Assembly: GCA_037178675.1 (NCBI GenBank)
Contig: JAYMGJ010000466.1
Span: 1-38,251, forward strand
Direction: 5' to 3'
Source of the DNA: Scleroderma bovista
Lineage: Eukaryota; Basidiomycota; Agaricomycetes; Boletales; Sclerodermataceae
DNA: 38,251 nt
Position numbers and translations under genes: made by a program. Shown here one piece after another: positions 21,641-32,769 of this stretch (the stretch's first letter is position 1; every line of letters begins with the position of its first letter). A model generated the notes under the pieces. It did not search any database. It saw only the letters and a program-made list of their open reading frames with translations, and was not told the origin of the DNA.

Positions 21641-21941
21641 ACATTTTTTTCCAACCACATCCAACGTATCACTGCCGTCGATGTTGCCTCGCTTGTCCCT
21701 CATGGCAAGTTTGTCTCTTGCTGCCACTACCTCTTCCAACACCAGCAGCCCCTTCTGTCATCATGTTTCTTCCATTCTGACCACGTTGAACGTGGCCTCT
21801 GCTGCTGACGTTGTCGCCACTCTCTTGCTGCTGCCGCCTCTTTCGACGTCTTGGTACGATTTCCACACTAATACTGGCTATAGACACTGACGTATTGTTT
21901 TCTGCAGCGTATCTCTCCTGTTCTATTTCACATTATATCAA

Positions 21942-24900
21942 ATGTCTCACCACTCATCATCGATTCGATTTCGTGGAATATCGAAGTCCATCAAACAACA
22001 TACTATGCGAAGATGTACACTACATTCCAGTTACCTTACAGCTGGAAAACAGGCGGAACACCGTCGTGATGTGGAGACCAGGCGGCGGGCCGATATTCAA
22101 GGTGCATTGTGGCCTGCTGCCATGCTGTGATTACTAATAGAATCTTACAGAAATGTCCATCGAAGACCAAAACTTAGTGGATCAGATGTTTGCCAACTAT
22201 GGCATGAATGTTGATTCAACTCTGCCTATCCCCCCACCGGGAGAGGAGGCTTTTGACCTCAGCCATGAAGGGGGAGAGCATGAGGTGTTTGCTGATCTTG
22301 CAGAACAAGTCATGAAAGTAAGCAGATGGTATGCCATCACTCTTCTAGGGAGTAGCTTCGTCTCATTCGAGACGCAGCCGCTACGTCGATCCTCGCACTC
22401 GTAGTGATAGGGTTGACGTCCAGACCCACCACTGGTCCATCCAGATGGATCGCCTCATTGCTGCCTACCTTTACTACCATGCCAATGATACTGGCGATGG
22501 AATGCCAGTATCGGTAGACCCTCCAACACGGTCTCAAGAAGATATGGGTCCTGCCACCATGGAGATTGAATTGATTGATATTTTCAGTGCGTCGTGTGTT
22601 GTCTATCTAATTATGCCTTGTGAATCATGATCCTAGGCTGACGATGCCAGCCACTCACAGTGCCACCCCACCATCAATACCCAAACGAGACTTTGATCTG
22701 TCATGGCTACTTGGGGTGTTCCCCGCTCTTTCCAACTGTTGCAGTATCACTACGTATGCTCTCCGCCTTTCGCCAGCAGCAACGGTCGTGTCCGCGTTTC
22801 AGCATCCAGGCCCAAGCACAAACTCTATGTCATCTCCATGATGTAAGCATTCTTTATGTAATACATTGTTTGTTGATACGAATGTATTAAAGGTTCCTTA
22901 TTGGCATTACCTTAGCGTACAACTCAGGATTGCATATGATGTATACTTGGACATCCTCGATGGTGTTGACAAGAAACTCAAGTGTGTGCTCAATCGCGAG
23001 CAATCAGATTGGCGACTACTAAATGAATGTCCTGTGTGCTTCTACAAGCTGAAGGATGAGCCTTCCCTTGAATTTGACTGGCTGGCATCTATTGACGGAA
23101 ACAATAGCTTGAAGCGGTGGAACCCAGCTAGCTATGGAGGTGTCCCACGGGATGACTCACGTGTGGCACGTTCTGATTTCTGGGTGCAAGCAGTTGACGT
23201 TGATAGATTTGCTCGCACATCAAGATCTGCACAGGCAATTATTACTATTGATGTGGTGTAATGATATTCATGTTTTCTACAGGTTGATTCAGCTGATGCT
23301 GCACCAGGAGATGACTGGATTGATGACACAGATACTGGTGGTGCTAGCTGTGTAAATCGGTGGCGGAACATGGGTCCTGAACAGCGCAAAAAGATGTTTG
23401 CTGTATTTGATGAATCAGGTATCTTCCTTGCTACCTGCCGCCATCGATTTGTTCTTGTGGGATGCGACATGGTTCGGAGTGGCAAGTTGTCAGTATCTTT
23501 TGTAATGCTTGCCTGTATTTGTTTATTTTACCAACCTGTTTTAGGGCCAAGTATCCCCTGGCAATACTCAAGTGCTTGCTTTCCGTATATGGTCAGAATG
23601 GCGCATTGTTTTACGACATAGGATGTGCCTTCGACACTACCACAAGAAACAGTGCCCTGGCACCGCTAGTGGACTTGCTTAACCTTCGCATGATGGTTGG
23701 TGCATTTCACGGACACGCTCACAACCGCAAGTGTCAACTTGACTGGCATCCGCTGTATGTCCCTGGGACTGGCCACACTGAAGGCGAGGGTTGTGAACAC
23801 GTTTTCTCGGCATCAAATGAACTTGCTCGAAATACGTGGCATTCCACACGGTTCCATCGTCACCAGGCAATTGAGCAGCACTTCGCCTTCTGGAATGCAG
23901 ATAAATATGCAGCACTTAGTAAGTCAAATAGTTTAAGCTGGAAGAATTTTTCACCTGTGTGTCTTTAGGCAATTTTTTGTGGAATCACTATTGCGCGGCA
24001 AGAAATGCCATTCATGTTCTAACAGTCGAGCTTGACACACTTAAATCACAATTTCAAATTACTGACACTGACTTTGAAACATTCCACCAGGAGGAGTGTT
24101 GTTATCTTGGTAAATTTAAGGGATTTCCTGCACAGGACCAAGTGTCGATCAGATATGTTCACGCCCTCGATGAATTGGCAGAGAAAAAGTAAGTTTATTT
24201 TGCCCGCTTTCTGCACTACCTGATTTTGTTTCAGGCAAGAATGGGAATGTGCTCGCGAAGCTGCAAACACAGCACTAACAAATGTCTATCCGGGGAGACT
24301 TGCGGAGATGTCAGCTGCCCTCAAGCAAGCGCGCATCCATGTCGATACAGCATACCAAAGACTCCAGCATGCTGAAGTGCTCGTAGGACACATCCAGGGC
24401 CAACTTGGCATTGAGGATTGCTGGGAAATTGGCGGAAACGAGTACAGTCAGTGGAAGGAAGAGGCAAAAATAATGAAGTATTGTTCAGCTCTCAATGAGC
24501 TGGAACGCCTCATGGTAATGCGCCTCTTCGAGCTTGCAAAGCTTGGAATGTCGGGCACCAGTTCGTATTGTATTTCTGGTTCTGTTTCTATCACTAATGT
24601 TCTTTAGGCTACAAGCTGCGACAACAAATCGTCAAAGCCCTTCAGCAACGCTCCGAAGCTATCCGCAACACAATTAAGCAGTACAACAAGGAAGCATCAG
24701 CGCTTAATCCCCCTCGCCCCGTAATCACATGGAAAGAAATCATTGACTATAGTATACTGGGTGAATTCGATTTGCTCCGCCAGTCGCGTGCTGATATTCG
24801 GACGGAGGATTGGGCAAAACCGGCTTACCGTGAAGCCACAGTCAAATACTTCAAGCTTTGTCGTGCGCGCGAGGAGGTGACTCGCATTGAGGTAGAAGTC

Positions 24901-25377
24901 CGTCGTTTGCGGACAGCCATTCACAATGAAGAATGGGAAGTTGATGCAGCAGTCGAGCACCTTATAATAGTGGACCCCCACCTCGGTTTAGAGCTCAAAT
25001 GACAGCACCGTCAACGCTGTGCGATTAATATGTTGCACATCCACCGCTTAAATAAAATCGAGGCCTCAGTTGGCTATGGCGGCCTCAAAGGAATTGGAAT
25101 TCGCCGGACATCTGATGTCACTCCTACCGCCGACTCTACGCCTCATGACATTCAAACTCAAGTTTGTCAGTCTAAGTGCAATGGTATGTGATCGGGATCC
25201 ATGTTTTTGTTTATTCTACTCATTCCTCGCTCAGAATCTCCTCAACAGGATTCTACTGCCTGTAATATGTTTCAGCCATCAGATGAGTTAGAGTACTGTG
25301 ATGCTGCAGCACATGAAGAAGATCGTATAGTTACAGAGTTGATGGCGGAATATTTGTACGATGTTGGCAATGACTGA
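21942..25377 (+). CDS. KDZ-type transposase, multi-exon, with in-frame stop and one frame problem
   Basis: Predicted exons: 21942-22101, 22151 to about 22317, about 22349-22586, about 22651-22842, 22893-23234, 23283-23488, 23545-23918, 23969-24188, 24235-24560, 24608-25183, 25235-25377 (about 980 residues). Family landmarks in order: RYVDPRTRSDRV, HGYLGCSP, CPRFSIQA, CPVCFYKL, then the three RNase-H-fold acidic positions in IDGNNSLKR (about 23094), YDIGCAF (about 23615) and GEGCEHVFSASN (about 23794), then FHGHAHNRKCQLDWHPLY and a coiled-coil-like C-terminal half. Phases agree at the last seven junctions. Problems: TGA at 25000-25002 inside a frame that continues with RQRCAINMLHIHRLNKIEA and a further exon; a frame break near 22587-22650; an unclear junction at 22285-22348. 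KDZ elements are documented in Agaricomycetes. Probably recently inactivated, or mis-assembled at these points. Confidence 0.87.
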
Positions 25378-25803
25378 TAATGGACATGTCTATCGTGTTA
25401 CTAGAATCAACAGTTTCTGTTGTACTGATCAAGTTGTGTGATCATTTGTTTCTCAACTCCTATTGTGATTGTAGTGCATCTATTCTAATTGTGCAGGATT
25501 TCTTTGCTGCTCTACGGGATGGCAGAGTGTGGTCGTTGGTGATAAACAAGTTAAGTCGTCTTGCACCGTGCTCCAAATCTCTCTTATCGATAAATACCAT
25601 CAACACTCACACAACTGAAGGTGTTGATATCATGTCCAACACAAGCGCAACACAAGCGCACCACAACAGATTTCGGTTTAGAGTGTCAAGATAAGACTGA
25701 CTGACGAGCCACCAGGAACGCAATATAGACTAAGGGTACATATGTATGTAATAGTTTTGTTCATACTTAGTACTTACTTCCTGACTGCTGCACGCTCGTT
25801 TTG
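25378..25803. other. Intergenic region inside the KDZ locus
   Basis: No ORF that I can support between the transposase stop and the next ATG. It contains a short direct repeat (ACACAAGCGCA twice near 25640-25660). Likely holds the transposase 3' end and the promoter of the next gene. Confidence 0.5.
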
Positions 25804-27072
25804 ATGGTTAAAACGGTTTCTCCCAAGAGAGCTCACTCTGTTGATGCGGATGCCACATCTGATGAATCGCCCTTGATGACGGCTACCTTCACAATCGCTC
25901 AGCTTGCTACATTGTATAACTCTGGACTCGGAGAAGGCCACAGCAATGATGAGCGGCAGGCTGTTGCTCGGGCTCTACTTAGGTACAATGCACACAGAGA
26001 TGGTACTCATTACCATACCCGTGTTTCTGGTGGGCTTCATCCTTCCTACGTTGGGTTCAATCCCGCTCCATTGCCAGAGGAGAAAGTTCTTTCAAAGCGC
26101 GAGCTGGTCGAGGCTTCCCTTGGGGATGTTTTCGATGCGGTACATTGGTCCAAACTCCCCCAAACACATAACTGATTTCTACTCACAGATAAGCATGCAG
26201 GATCGTCTGGACGGAGGAATCTCTGTCCTTATTCGGTGTCCAGGAACCCAGGCTTCCTCAACTCTCACCCCGGACAAAATTGCTGTTGATCTCTATATCA
26301 CGCCGCGTGAACTCCACGCAGAACAAGAGCAGCTCGGTGGGGAGGTAACTGTTATGGTCCAGGCATTCACCTACGAGTTTGCGATCCCACATATTCACCG
26401 TTTCACCGAACGCTGCTGTCTTGAGGCTGTCAAGCCGTTCATTCATCGCTGTGCGTTTATTTTTCTCCAGGAAACATTTACGCTAACGGGATCCTTACAG
26501 TTTCTGTGAATCCGGTCAGTAGTACTGGACCTCAGTATCTCCCTGCCCCACTCGAAGCCACTGGTTGTCGCATCCAATGTTCTGCCTTGCCAATCAGCGC
26601 CTTCCTGAAGAATGTCCCGCATGCTGGCAGCACAAAGCCCAAGACGGCACTTGAAGCTATGGAAGGTCTTACCCATACTACCCCTGCGAAGAGCCGCCCT
26701 CAGACTCCCTCAACCATTCGCCAATGTCGCCCAGCAGATGCATTTCTACTGGGAAAAACGAAAGGTGAAACCGAGCCACCCCCACGTACCGTTGTGCCTC
26801 AGGTGGTCAACCAGAGCTATTCCCCACCGCTGATTAGCATCGGCGCTCACTCCGATGCTATGCTAGATCACTTTGCAATTGGAGACGAAATTCTTCTACG
26901 GCTCCATGTCTTACTCTCGACTGTGCGTAGTAGCCGTTGGGAAGCGGTACTTACGTCTCCAGAATGGAACCTTACTCGGAATCAAGCATCGACCCTTGTG
27001 GCTGCCCTGGTCAAAGATGTTCTGGGTCCACAAAACTACACCTTGGCTGTTGTCAAGGTTTGTCATCCTTAG
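25804..27072 (+). CDS. Unrecognised KDZ-locus protein, three exons
   Basis: ATG 25804. Exons 25804-26139, 26189-26450 and 26501-27072, giving about 389 residues. Introns are 49 nt (GTACAT...CACAG, phase 0) and 50 nt (GTGCGT...TACAG, phase 1), and the frame is continuous across both. The N-terminal half has short hydrophobic and acidic segments and an ISVLIRCPG...DLYITPRELHAE stretch. A Ser/Pro/Thr-rich linker follows (TPAKSRPQTPST), then a second folded-looking part (DHFAIGDEILLRLHVLLSTV). I do not recognise a domain. The end is uncertain: an intron after KDVLG...VVK (GTTTGT at 27058) could extend the gene towards 27415. Its position between the transposase and the HMG-like gene suggests an element-borne accessory protein. 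Confidence 0.65.
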
Positions 27073-27414
27073 CCAATTTATCAGCTTGTTCACTGACCAG
27101 ATCTCAAGAAAAAAACTTCAATTTTAGGCAATATCCTGATGGGCTTAGGTGTTCTAGTTTTTCTGTGGGTACTATGAGTTGTCTGGTTTGTTGTCCACCA
27201 AGACAACCAGTAGTTCAGTTTTGATCTGGTATGAGACTTTGGCAAGTTCACCGAGCTTATTGACACAAACTTTGTTCAGGGAAACACGAAGCATTGTTTT
27301 AGCTCAACCCTGAAGGGACAGCCAAGCTTTCTATGTGGTCCGTTTCTTCTTTTTTTGGCACTAGTCTCTGTTTCCATTGTCACTAGTATGTGCCTAATTT
27401 TTAGTGCTTTCTGA
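27073..27414. other. Gap between the two KDZ-locus accessory genes
   Basis: No open frame. T-rich and intron-like stretches with several possible GT/AG signals (27058 donor-like, 27125 acceptor-like). It may contain further small exons joining the flanking genes, but I cannot fix any. Confidence 0.4.
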
Positions 27415-28964
27415 ATGTCCCCAAATTACGCTATGGGCGCGCTTTATCCTAAGGGTCTTCAGAGCTCGGTAAGGACCAATATGCATGCCCATATATATAT
27501 AAGCACATGTGCAAGACATGAGGCCTTGGGTGCCAACATGGTCTCCACACAGGCTCGCTGTGCTCATCTCTTGCAGTCATCCTCACGGTCAGTGCAGTGT
27601 CCCAAGGTTATCCTCAGCAAAGAGGCACGAGCAATGCTCTCCCTCGAACGGAAAAAGAAGTTGGTTCGTTTCAAGCAGGACCTCGAAAATGCATGGTCCG
27701 ACGTCACGGAAGCGACAAAGAAAATAGCAGCTACGCACCACAAGAGCTTGAGGCATGTCCAGCACAACCTTTACTTGCGGTCGGGGCCCTTACTTCGAAA
27801 GCGCAAGAAGGTGAATGCTTGGAACACATTTTTTTGGAAGAAGTCTCATGAGGTGCGCATGTCTGGTAAGTGATTTTTTTTATTGCTTTCAAGATGTTAA
27901 TTGCTTCTACAGATTTCGCGGTAACTGGAAAGGCCATGCTTCCCGTTCTCGTTCAAAAATTGTGTGAAGAATATTCAGTTCTTACCACAGAGGAGAAAGC
28001 TGTGCTCGTCGACAAATTCACACAGCACAGAGAGGCAAAAACTTCCGGCATTCGTGTCAGTACACGCTCCAAGATCAACGACATTACTCAAACGTTGAAC
28101 AAGGTTCAAAATGAGGTATGTTTATATTTTACCATGAACGCAATCTAATGGACACTGTCTGTCTAGCTATCTAGCCTTCGTTGTCGTACTGGGGTGGAAG
28201 TCATCCTGTTCGTGGCTCCTGGATCCACCGACCTTCCGCTTAATGGTGTCGCGTTCATGACGGAAGGGGTGGGAGATTTTATGACTAGTGTTATGGGTAT
28301 TGACAACCAGGACCTCCTCAGCAAGATGGAGGGCTTTGCAATCCAGGGAATGAAAGGTATGAGTTGCCCATTGAGACACCTTGCAGATCCTCACATACCA
28401 ATAGGTGCCGCACAGAATCATCAACAGTGTGTCTCTCAAGTTCGCGCTGCGATTCGTCAAATAATCAATACCAAGCTTTGCAAGTCATTCTCATTGTCCC
28501 AACTATGCCCTTCTTCATGTTTTTTTTTTATAGAAGAAATAACCGGAGAACCCCATGCAAAAATGCAGTGGGTGCACTACTTCCGAAATGTCGTCACACG
28601 ATACTTAGTCATTGTTGAGGGCTGGCCCACCGGAATTCCTTTTATGAACCTCAGTGATGTGTTGAGTGCACTGCCACAACTCGAGGCACTTCTACGCAAC
28701 TGGGAGTCTGGGTCTATTTTCTGGCGCAAACTCACAGAACAAGAGTACCATGAAATGGTAAGGAAAAGAAATGAACAACTTGATTCAGGTGAAATAGTGG
28801 AGCATAGCCGGCGGACTCACTCTGACAAGGGAAAGAAGCATCGAAAGCAAGTAGGTCAGGCACGGAAGGAGAAGCACACAGCCTACAAGAGTTCCGAGAT
28901 AATTGAAGACTCAGATGGCGAGCAGGATGATGTACATTCTATACAGCCTGTGGTGGAATTATAA
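27415..28964 (+). CDS. KDZ-locus HMG-box-like protein with conserved C-terminal region
   Basis: Exons 27415-27865, 27913-28115, 28167-28356 and 28405-28964, about 467 residues. Introns of 47, 51 and 48 nt, with phases that agree. KRKKVNAWNTFFWKK followed by LVQKLCEEYSVLTTEEK resembles an HMG-box-like helical domain. Then come TGVEVILFVAPGSTDLPL, DFMTSVMGIDNQDLLSKMEG and EPHAKMQWVHYFRNVV, a block I associate with proteins next to KDZ transposases in Agaricomycetes; this is from memory, not a search. The tail is basic then acidic (KGKKHRKQ, EDSDGEQDD). Oddities: the 48-nt segment 28357-28404 is in frame and stop-free, so could be retained; a T-rich intron-like segment at about 28484-28533 is also stop-free, and removing it would break the frame. 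The start is uncertain; ATG 27541 is an alternative. Confidence 0.72.
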
Positions 28965-29652
28965 TTACAAACTGTAAACAATCTTTTGGGAAATGTAATG
29001 ATGGGAGGAGGTAGATAGACCAATTTGGAGGTCCCAGTCCAAGTTTCAGACAAAACAGCAGTCAGAATAATATTCTACAGGTGGTGCAAGCATGCTTGGG
29101 TACCGGAAACACATCTTATTAGGAAATATTCTGCAAGGCTCAGGACCATTCCCATCATCTTCAGAGACCTCAAAAACCCCAATAACAACCATTTGAACAA
29201 TCTGTAATAGCTTCCTGAATTTATTAGATACAGTAATGTAAGGTATGAGGAGTAGGGTGTGTGTGTTGTCGCAAAAAAATACAGGTACATCACAAATGTT
29301 CTTTCCACAGTCCTGTGATGATATATATATTGGGTAGACATGTTTCAGGTATCAGTGACATGCTCCTGAATTTTCTGAGACCAATATAAGATGAGAAGAG
29401 TCACACTGGGTATATTCATAGGAACACATGTTGGGGTGTAGGAATCAACTCCCATCATCTTTCTAGTCATTTATAACATCCATATTACCACTGTCAATAT
29501 GCTGAAAAGACTGTCTGAATTTATTTGATATCATGCTATCTGATATAAGGAGAAGGGTATGTATGTTGCTGAAAAGAATACAGAAACACTCACAGTGTCC
29601 TTCACATGGTCCTATGATGATATATAGTTGGGGTAGATGGGTGTGTTGGTAG
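28965..29652. repeat. Non-coding interval with a diverged direct repeat, left edge of duplication copy 2
   Basis: Two related segments, about 29151-29340 and 29451-29640, share CCCATCATCTT, CTGAATTTATT-GATA, AAGG-GTATGTATGTTG and CCTRTGATGATATATA. The spacing is about 300 bp. No gene. The duplication homology with window position 1 begins at 29653; whether it extends further left cannot be tested because copy 1 starts at the window edge. Confidence 0.65.
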
Positions 29653-30733
29653 GAAAAAGTTGTTGTGGTCAAAAGTTGTATGCTACTATAAACTAAGTTC
29701 ATAATCGACTAAAGCAGGTGAAATCGTGCTGTGGAGTGATTTGTGCATGTGGCTGATCCAGACAACTATTCTTAAAGATGGATTCATTACCATGGCCTTT
29801 GAATCAAAGGAGGGAAAACAATTTACTCTCACCATGCACACACTCCTGAGCAGACAAAGTAAGTGGTGGATTTTGCTGGGTGTCCAAAAGCCTTTGTCCA
29901 TTTTCGATTGTCGAAGACAGGAGATTTCAGTCTTTAATGAAGACAGGTGGCCCTTCATACCAAATACCTTCCCTTCATGATGGACTGAGTTATTCCATGT
30001 CTATCTTATCTTCACACACACTCAAACCTGTGTGACTAAGATGTTACGAGTTAGTTTAGATACAAACCAATATGAGTTTGACTAATTATTTACCAGGAAT
30101 ATGATAGTGGGCTGAATTTCACTACTGATGCTTGGATGACAGCAAACCATCATGCACCCATTGCATCCTGTGTCCATCTGGAGCACAATGGCACAACACT
30201 GATGATGCCATCAGACATTATTCAAGTACCTATATTAGTGGGTGACTAACCTGATGTACCTTGTGAGCGCTGACATGATATCAGTCCCACACTGGAAACA
30301 GTGTTTGCAAGTATTCTGGAAGGTCTTGGATTAGCAGAAAAGGTTTTACTCGATTCAAACTTATCTGCTAATTGGATACTTGAGAGTACTCCTAGATATT
30401 TGGTGTGATGTGTGACAATGCAATGAATAACAATGTCATGATCCAAGAGCTCTGTACACTCGAAAATAAGTTTGCTGACTCTCCAAGCCATACATGCTGT
30501 TTGTTCATATTGTGGGCCTCATTGCCAAGTCACTGATCTGCAAATTCAATGGAAAGAATGCAACCATCAAAGAAGAAACTGAACTGGCTAGATTGACAAA
30601 AGAGTTGTCTTAGGAAGAAAGCATGGTTCAGATCGAGGATGATGGTGATGATGAAGCTATGCAGGAGATCGACAACAATGAGAGATGAATGGAATAGAAT
30701 GGATGATCTGACAGAGGTAGCAAGCATCGAGGT
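29653..30733 (+). pseudogene. hAT-like transposase remnant, copy 2 (holds empty copia site)
   Basis: Nearly identical to 1-1067, with the same hAT-like landmarks and the same loss of frame. The sequence GGATGATCTGACAG (30701-30714) is the uninterrupted target of the copia insertion. A 9-10 nt stretch present in copy 1 near 641-650 is missing here near 30295. Confidence 0.75.
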
Positions 30734-31091
30734 TGAAACGTTGATCCATGGCCTACAAGATCAGAACCATTGATCAATTGTTGCATGGTGGTCAGTTTGA
30801 TATCACAAGATGTTTCAACATAATGAAATTATACCCTTTACTTGCTGGAATATGCGGCCTCTCGACATACATTGGTTTATCCGCACCCAAATACGTCAAG
30901 CCTACTTGCCCAGTGACAAATGCTTTATATACCTGAAAGCATTCCATCTTCTGTTCCCTATCAAATGGTGAGAGACGTGTTGATACAACACTTGGCTTGA
31001 ATGGTTGGAAAGTATTCAAGATGTCGACCTGTGCATTTAATCTATATGACATACATCCACTTGATGTTGAGTAGTCACTGTAATAATTTTA
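30734..31091 (+). repeat. Copy 2 segment including 118 bp lost from copy 1
   Basis: 30734-30851 has no counterpart in copy 1; the deletion junction falls after GAGGT. The retained stretch reads in pieces as AWWSV and YPLLAGICGLSTYIGLSAP, which weakly resembles the C-terminal dimerisation region of hAT transposases. Stops interrupt it. Confidence 0.5.
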
Positions 31092-32699
31092 TGGTTGTGT
31101 TCTGCATGTACCAGCCTTGGTATGATTGTACCAATGAGGTATAGTGTTGCAAGCAAGTGCGAAGAAATGGGAGGATGGTGTATAATTATTCGGGGTTTGA
31201 CTATAGGGGAAGGACTCTGTAATAATTGATGGACATATTCTGAAGCTTGTAAACACTTTTGATAGCCCTTGTACTATTTTAACAACAAGGTATAATATAT
31301 CGAAAAAGTGCAAACAAGTGGGAAGATGGTGTACAAGTGTTGGGTGGTTGGCTATGTGGGTAGACCTCTGTAATAATTCAATGGTTGCGTTCTGCAGCTT
31401 ATAAATACTTTTAATACCATTCTTACTATTGTAACGGCTATTTAGGATGTTGCGAACAAGTGCGAACAAATGGGAAGATGGCATACAAGTGTTGGGGGTG
31501 ACGATAGGGGCAGATCTCTGTAATATTTCGATGAGCACGTTCTCAGCTTGTACACACCTGTACCAGTACTTGTACCATGGTCGGGAATATGTGGAATGTT
31601 GCTAATGGGTGCGAACAAATGGAAAGGTGGTGCACAAGTGTTAGTGGTTGACCATACAGGTTGACTTCTGTGATAATTTAATGGTGGTGTTCCACAGCTT
31701 GTAAACACTTGTTGCAGCATTTGTACTATTGTTAGAACTAGGTAAAATGTTTCAAACAAGTGCGAACAAATGAGAAGGTGGAGGACAAGCATTAGACGGT
31801 TGCCTATAGTGACAGACCTCTTGAATGATTGACGTGCATGTTCCACAGTTTGTAAACACATGGAAAAGCATTGGTACCATTGTAGGGACTAGGTGGAACA
31901 TTGCGAACAAGTGCGAACAAATGGGACGATGGTATACAAGTGTTAGGGGGTTGACTATAGGGCAGGCCTCTCTAATCATTTGAAGGGCATATTCTGCAGC
32001 TTGCAAAAACCTGTAGCATCACCTGGATGATCCTATAGACTGGGTGGAATGTTGCGAACAAGTGCGAACGAATAGGAAGATGGTTTACAAGTATTAGGGG
32101 GTTGACTGTTCAATGGGCATGTCCTGCAACTTGTAAAAACATATAGCAGCACCTGGACGATCTTATGGACTGGGTGGAAGTTGTAAACAAGTGCAAACAA
32201 ATAGAAAGATGGTGTACAAGTGTTAGGGGGTTGGCAATAGGGGCAGGCATCTCTAATCATTCGATTGGCATGTTCTGCAGCTTGTAAAAACCTATAGCAG
32301 CTCCTGGATGATCATATGGACTAGATGGAATGTTGTGAACGAGTGCGAACAAATAGGAAGATGGTGTACAAGTGTTAAGGGGTTGACTATAGGGGAAAAA
32401 CCTCTGTGATGATTTGATGGTCGTGTTATGCAGCTTGTACACACTTGTTACAGCCATTCCACTATCGGTAGAACCAGGCTCCATGTTGGAAACGAGTACG
32501 AACAAATGGGAAGATGGTGTACAAGTGTTGGGGGTGACTATAGGCAAATCTCTGTAATAAGTCGATGGTCAGATTCTTCAGCTTGTAAACACATGTAGCA
32601 GCCTTTGTACTATTTTAAACACCAGAAGGAACATTGCGAACAAGTTCCAATATAGTGTACCAGTGTTGGGGGTTGCATACAGCAGTAGACCCCTATTGG
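31092..32699. repeat. 11-unit imperfect tandem array, about 150 bp per unit (copy 2)
   Basis: Unit by unit collinear with 7213-8820, with the same number and order of units and the same short unit. Single-base differences between the copies are often CG here versus TG or CA in copy 1 (for example TGCGAACAA versus TGCAAACAA in several units). It lies downstream of the 3' end of the minus-strand protease gene. Confidence 0.9.
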
Positions 32700-32769
32700 A
32701 TCTTTAAAAGACCCAGGGTACACATCTGCATCCATTAGATGCGGGACAATACTAATAATAGGTCATTCC

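Noticed and set aside
21108..21890. 260-residue ORF across the minisatellite
   Set aside because: No ATG at its start, composition dictated by the 81-bp repeats, and other frames are equally open.
31089..32547. The same recurring minus-strand ORFs in copy 2
   Set aside because: Same reason as in copy 1.
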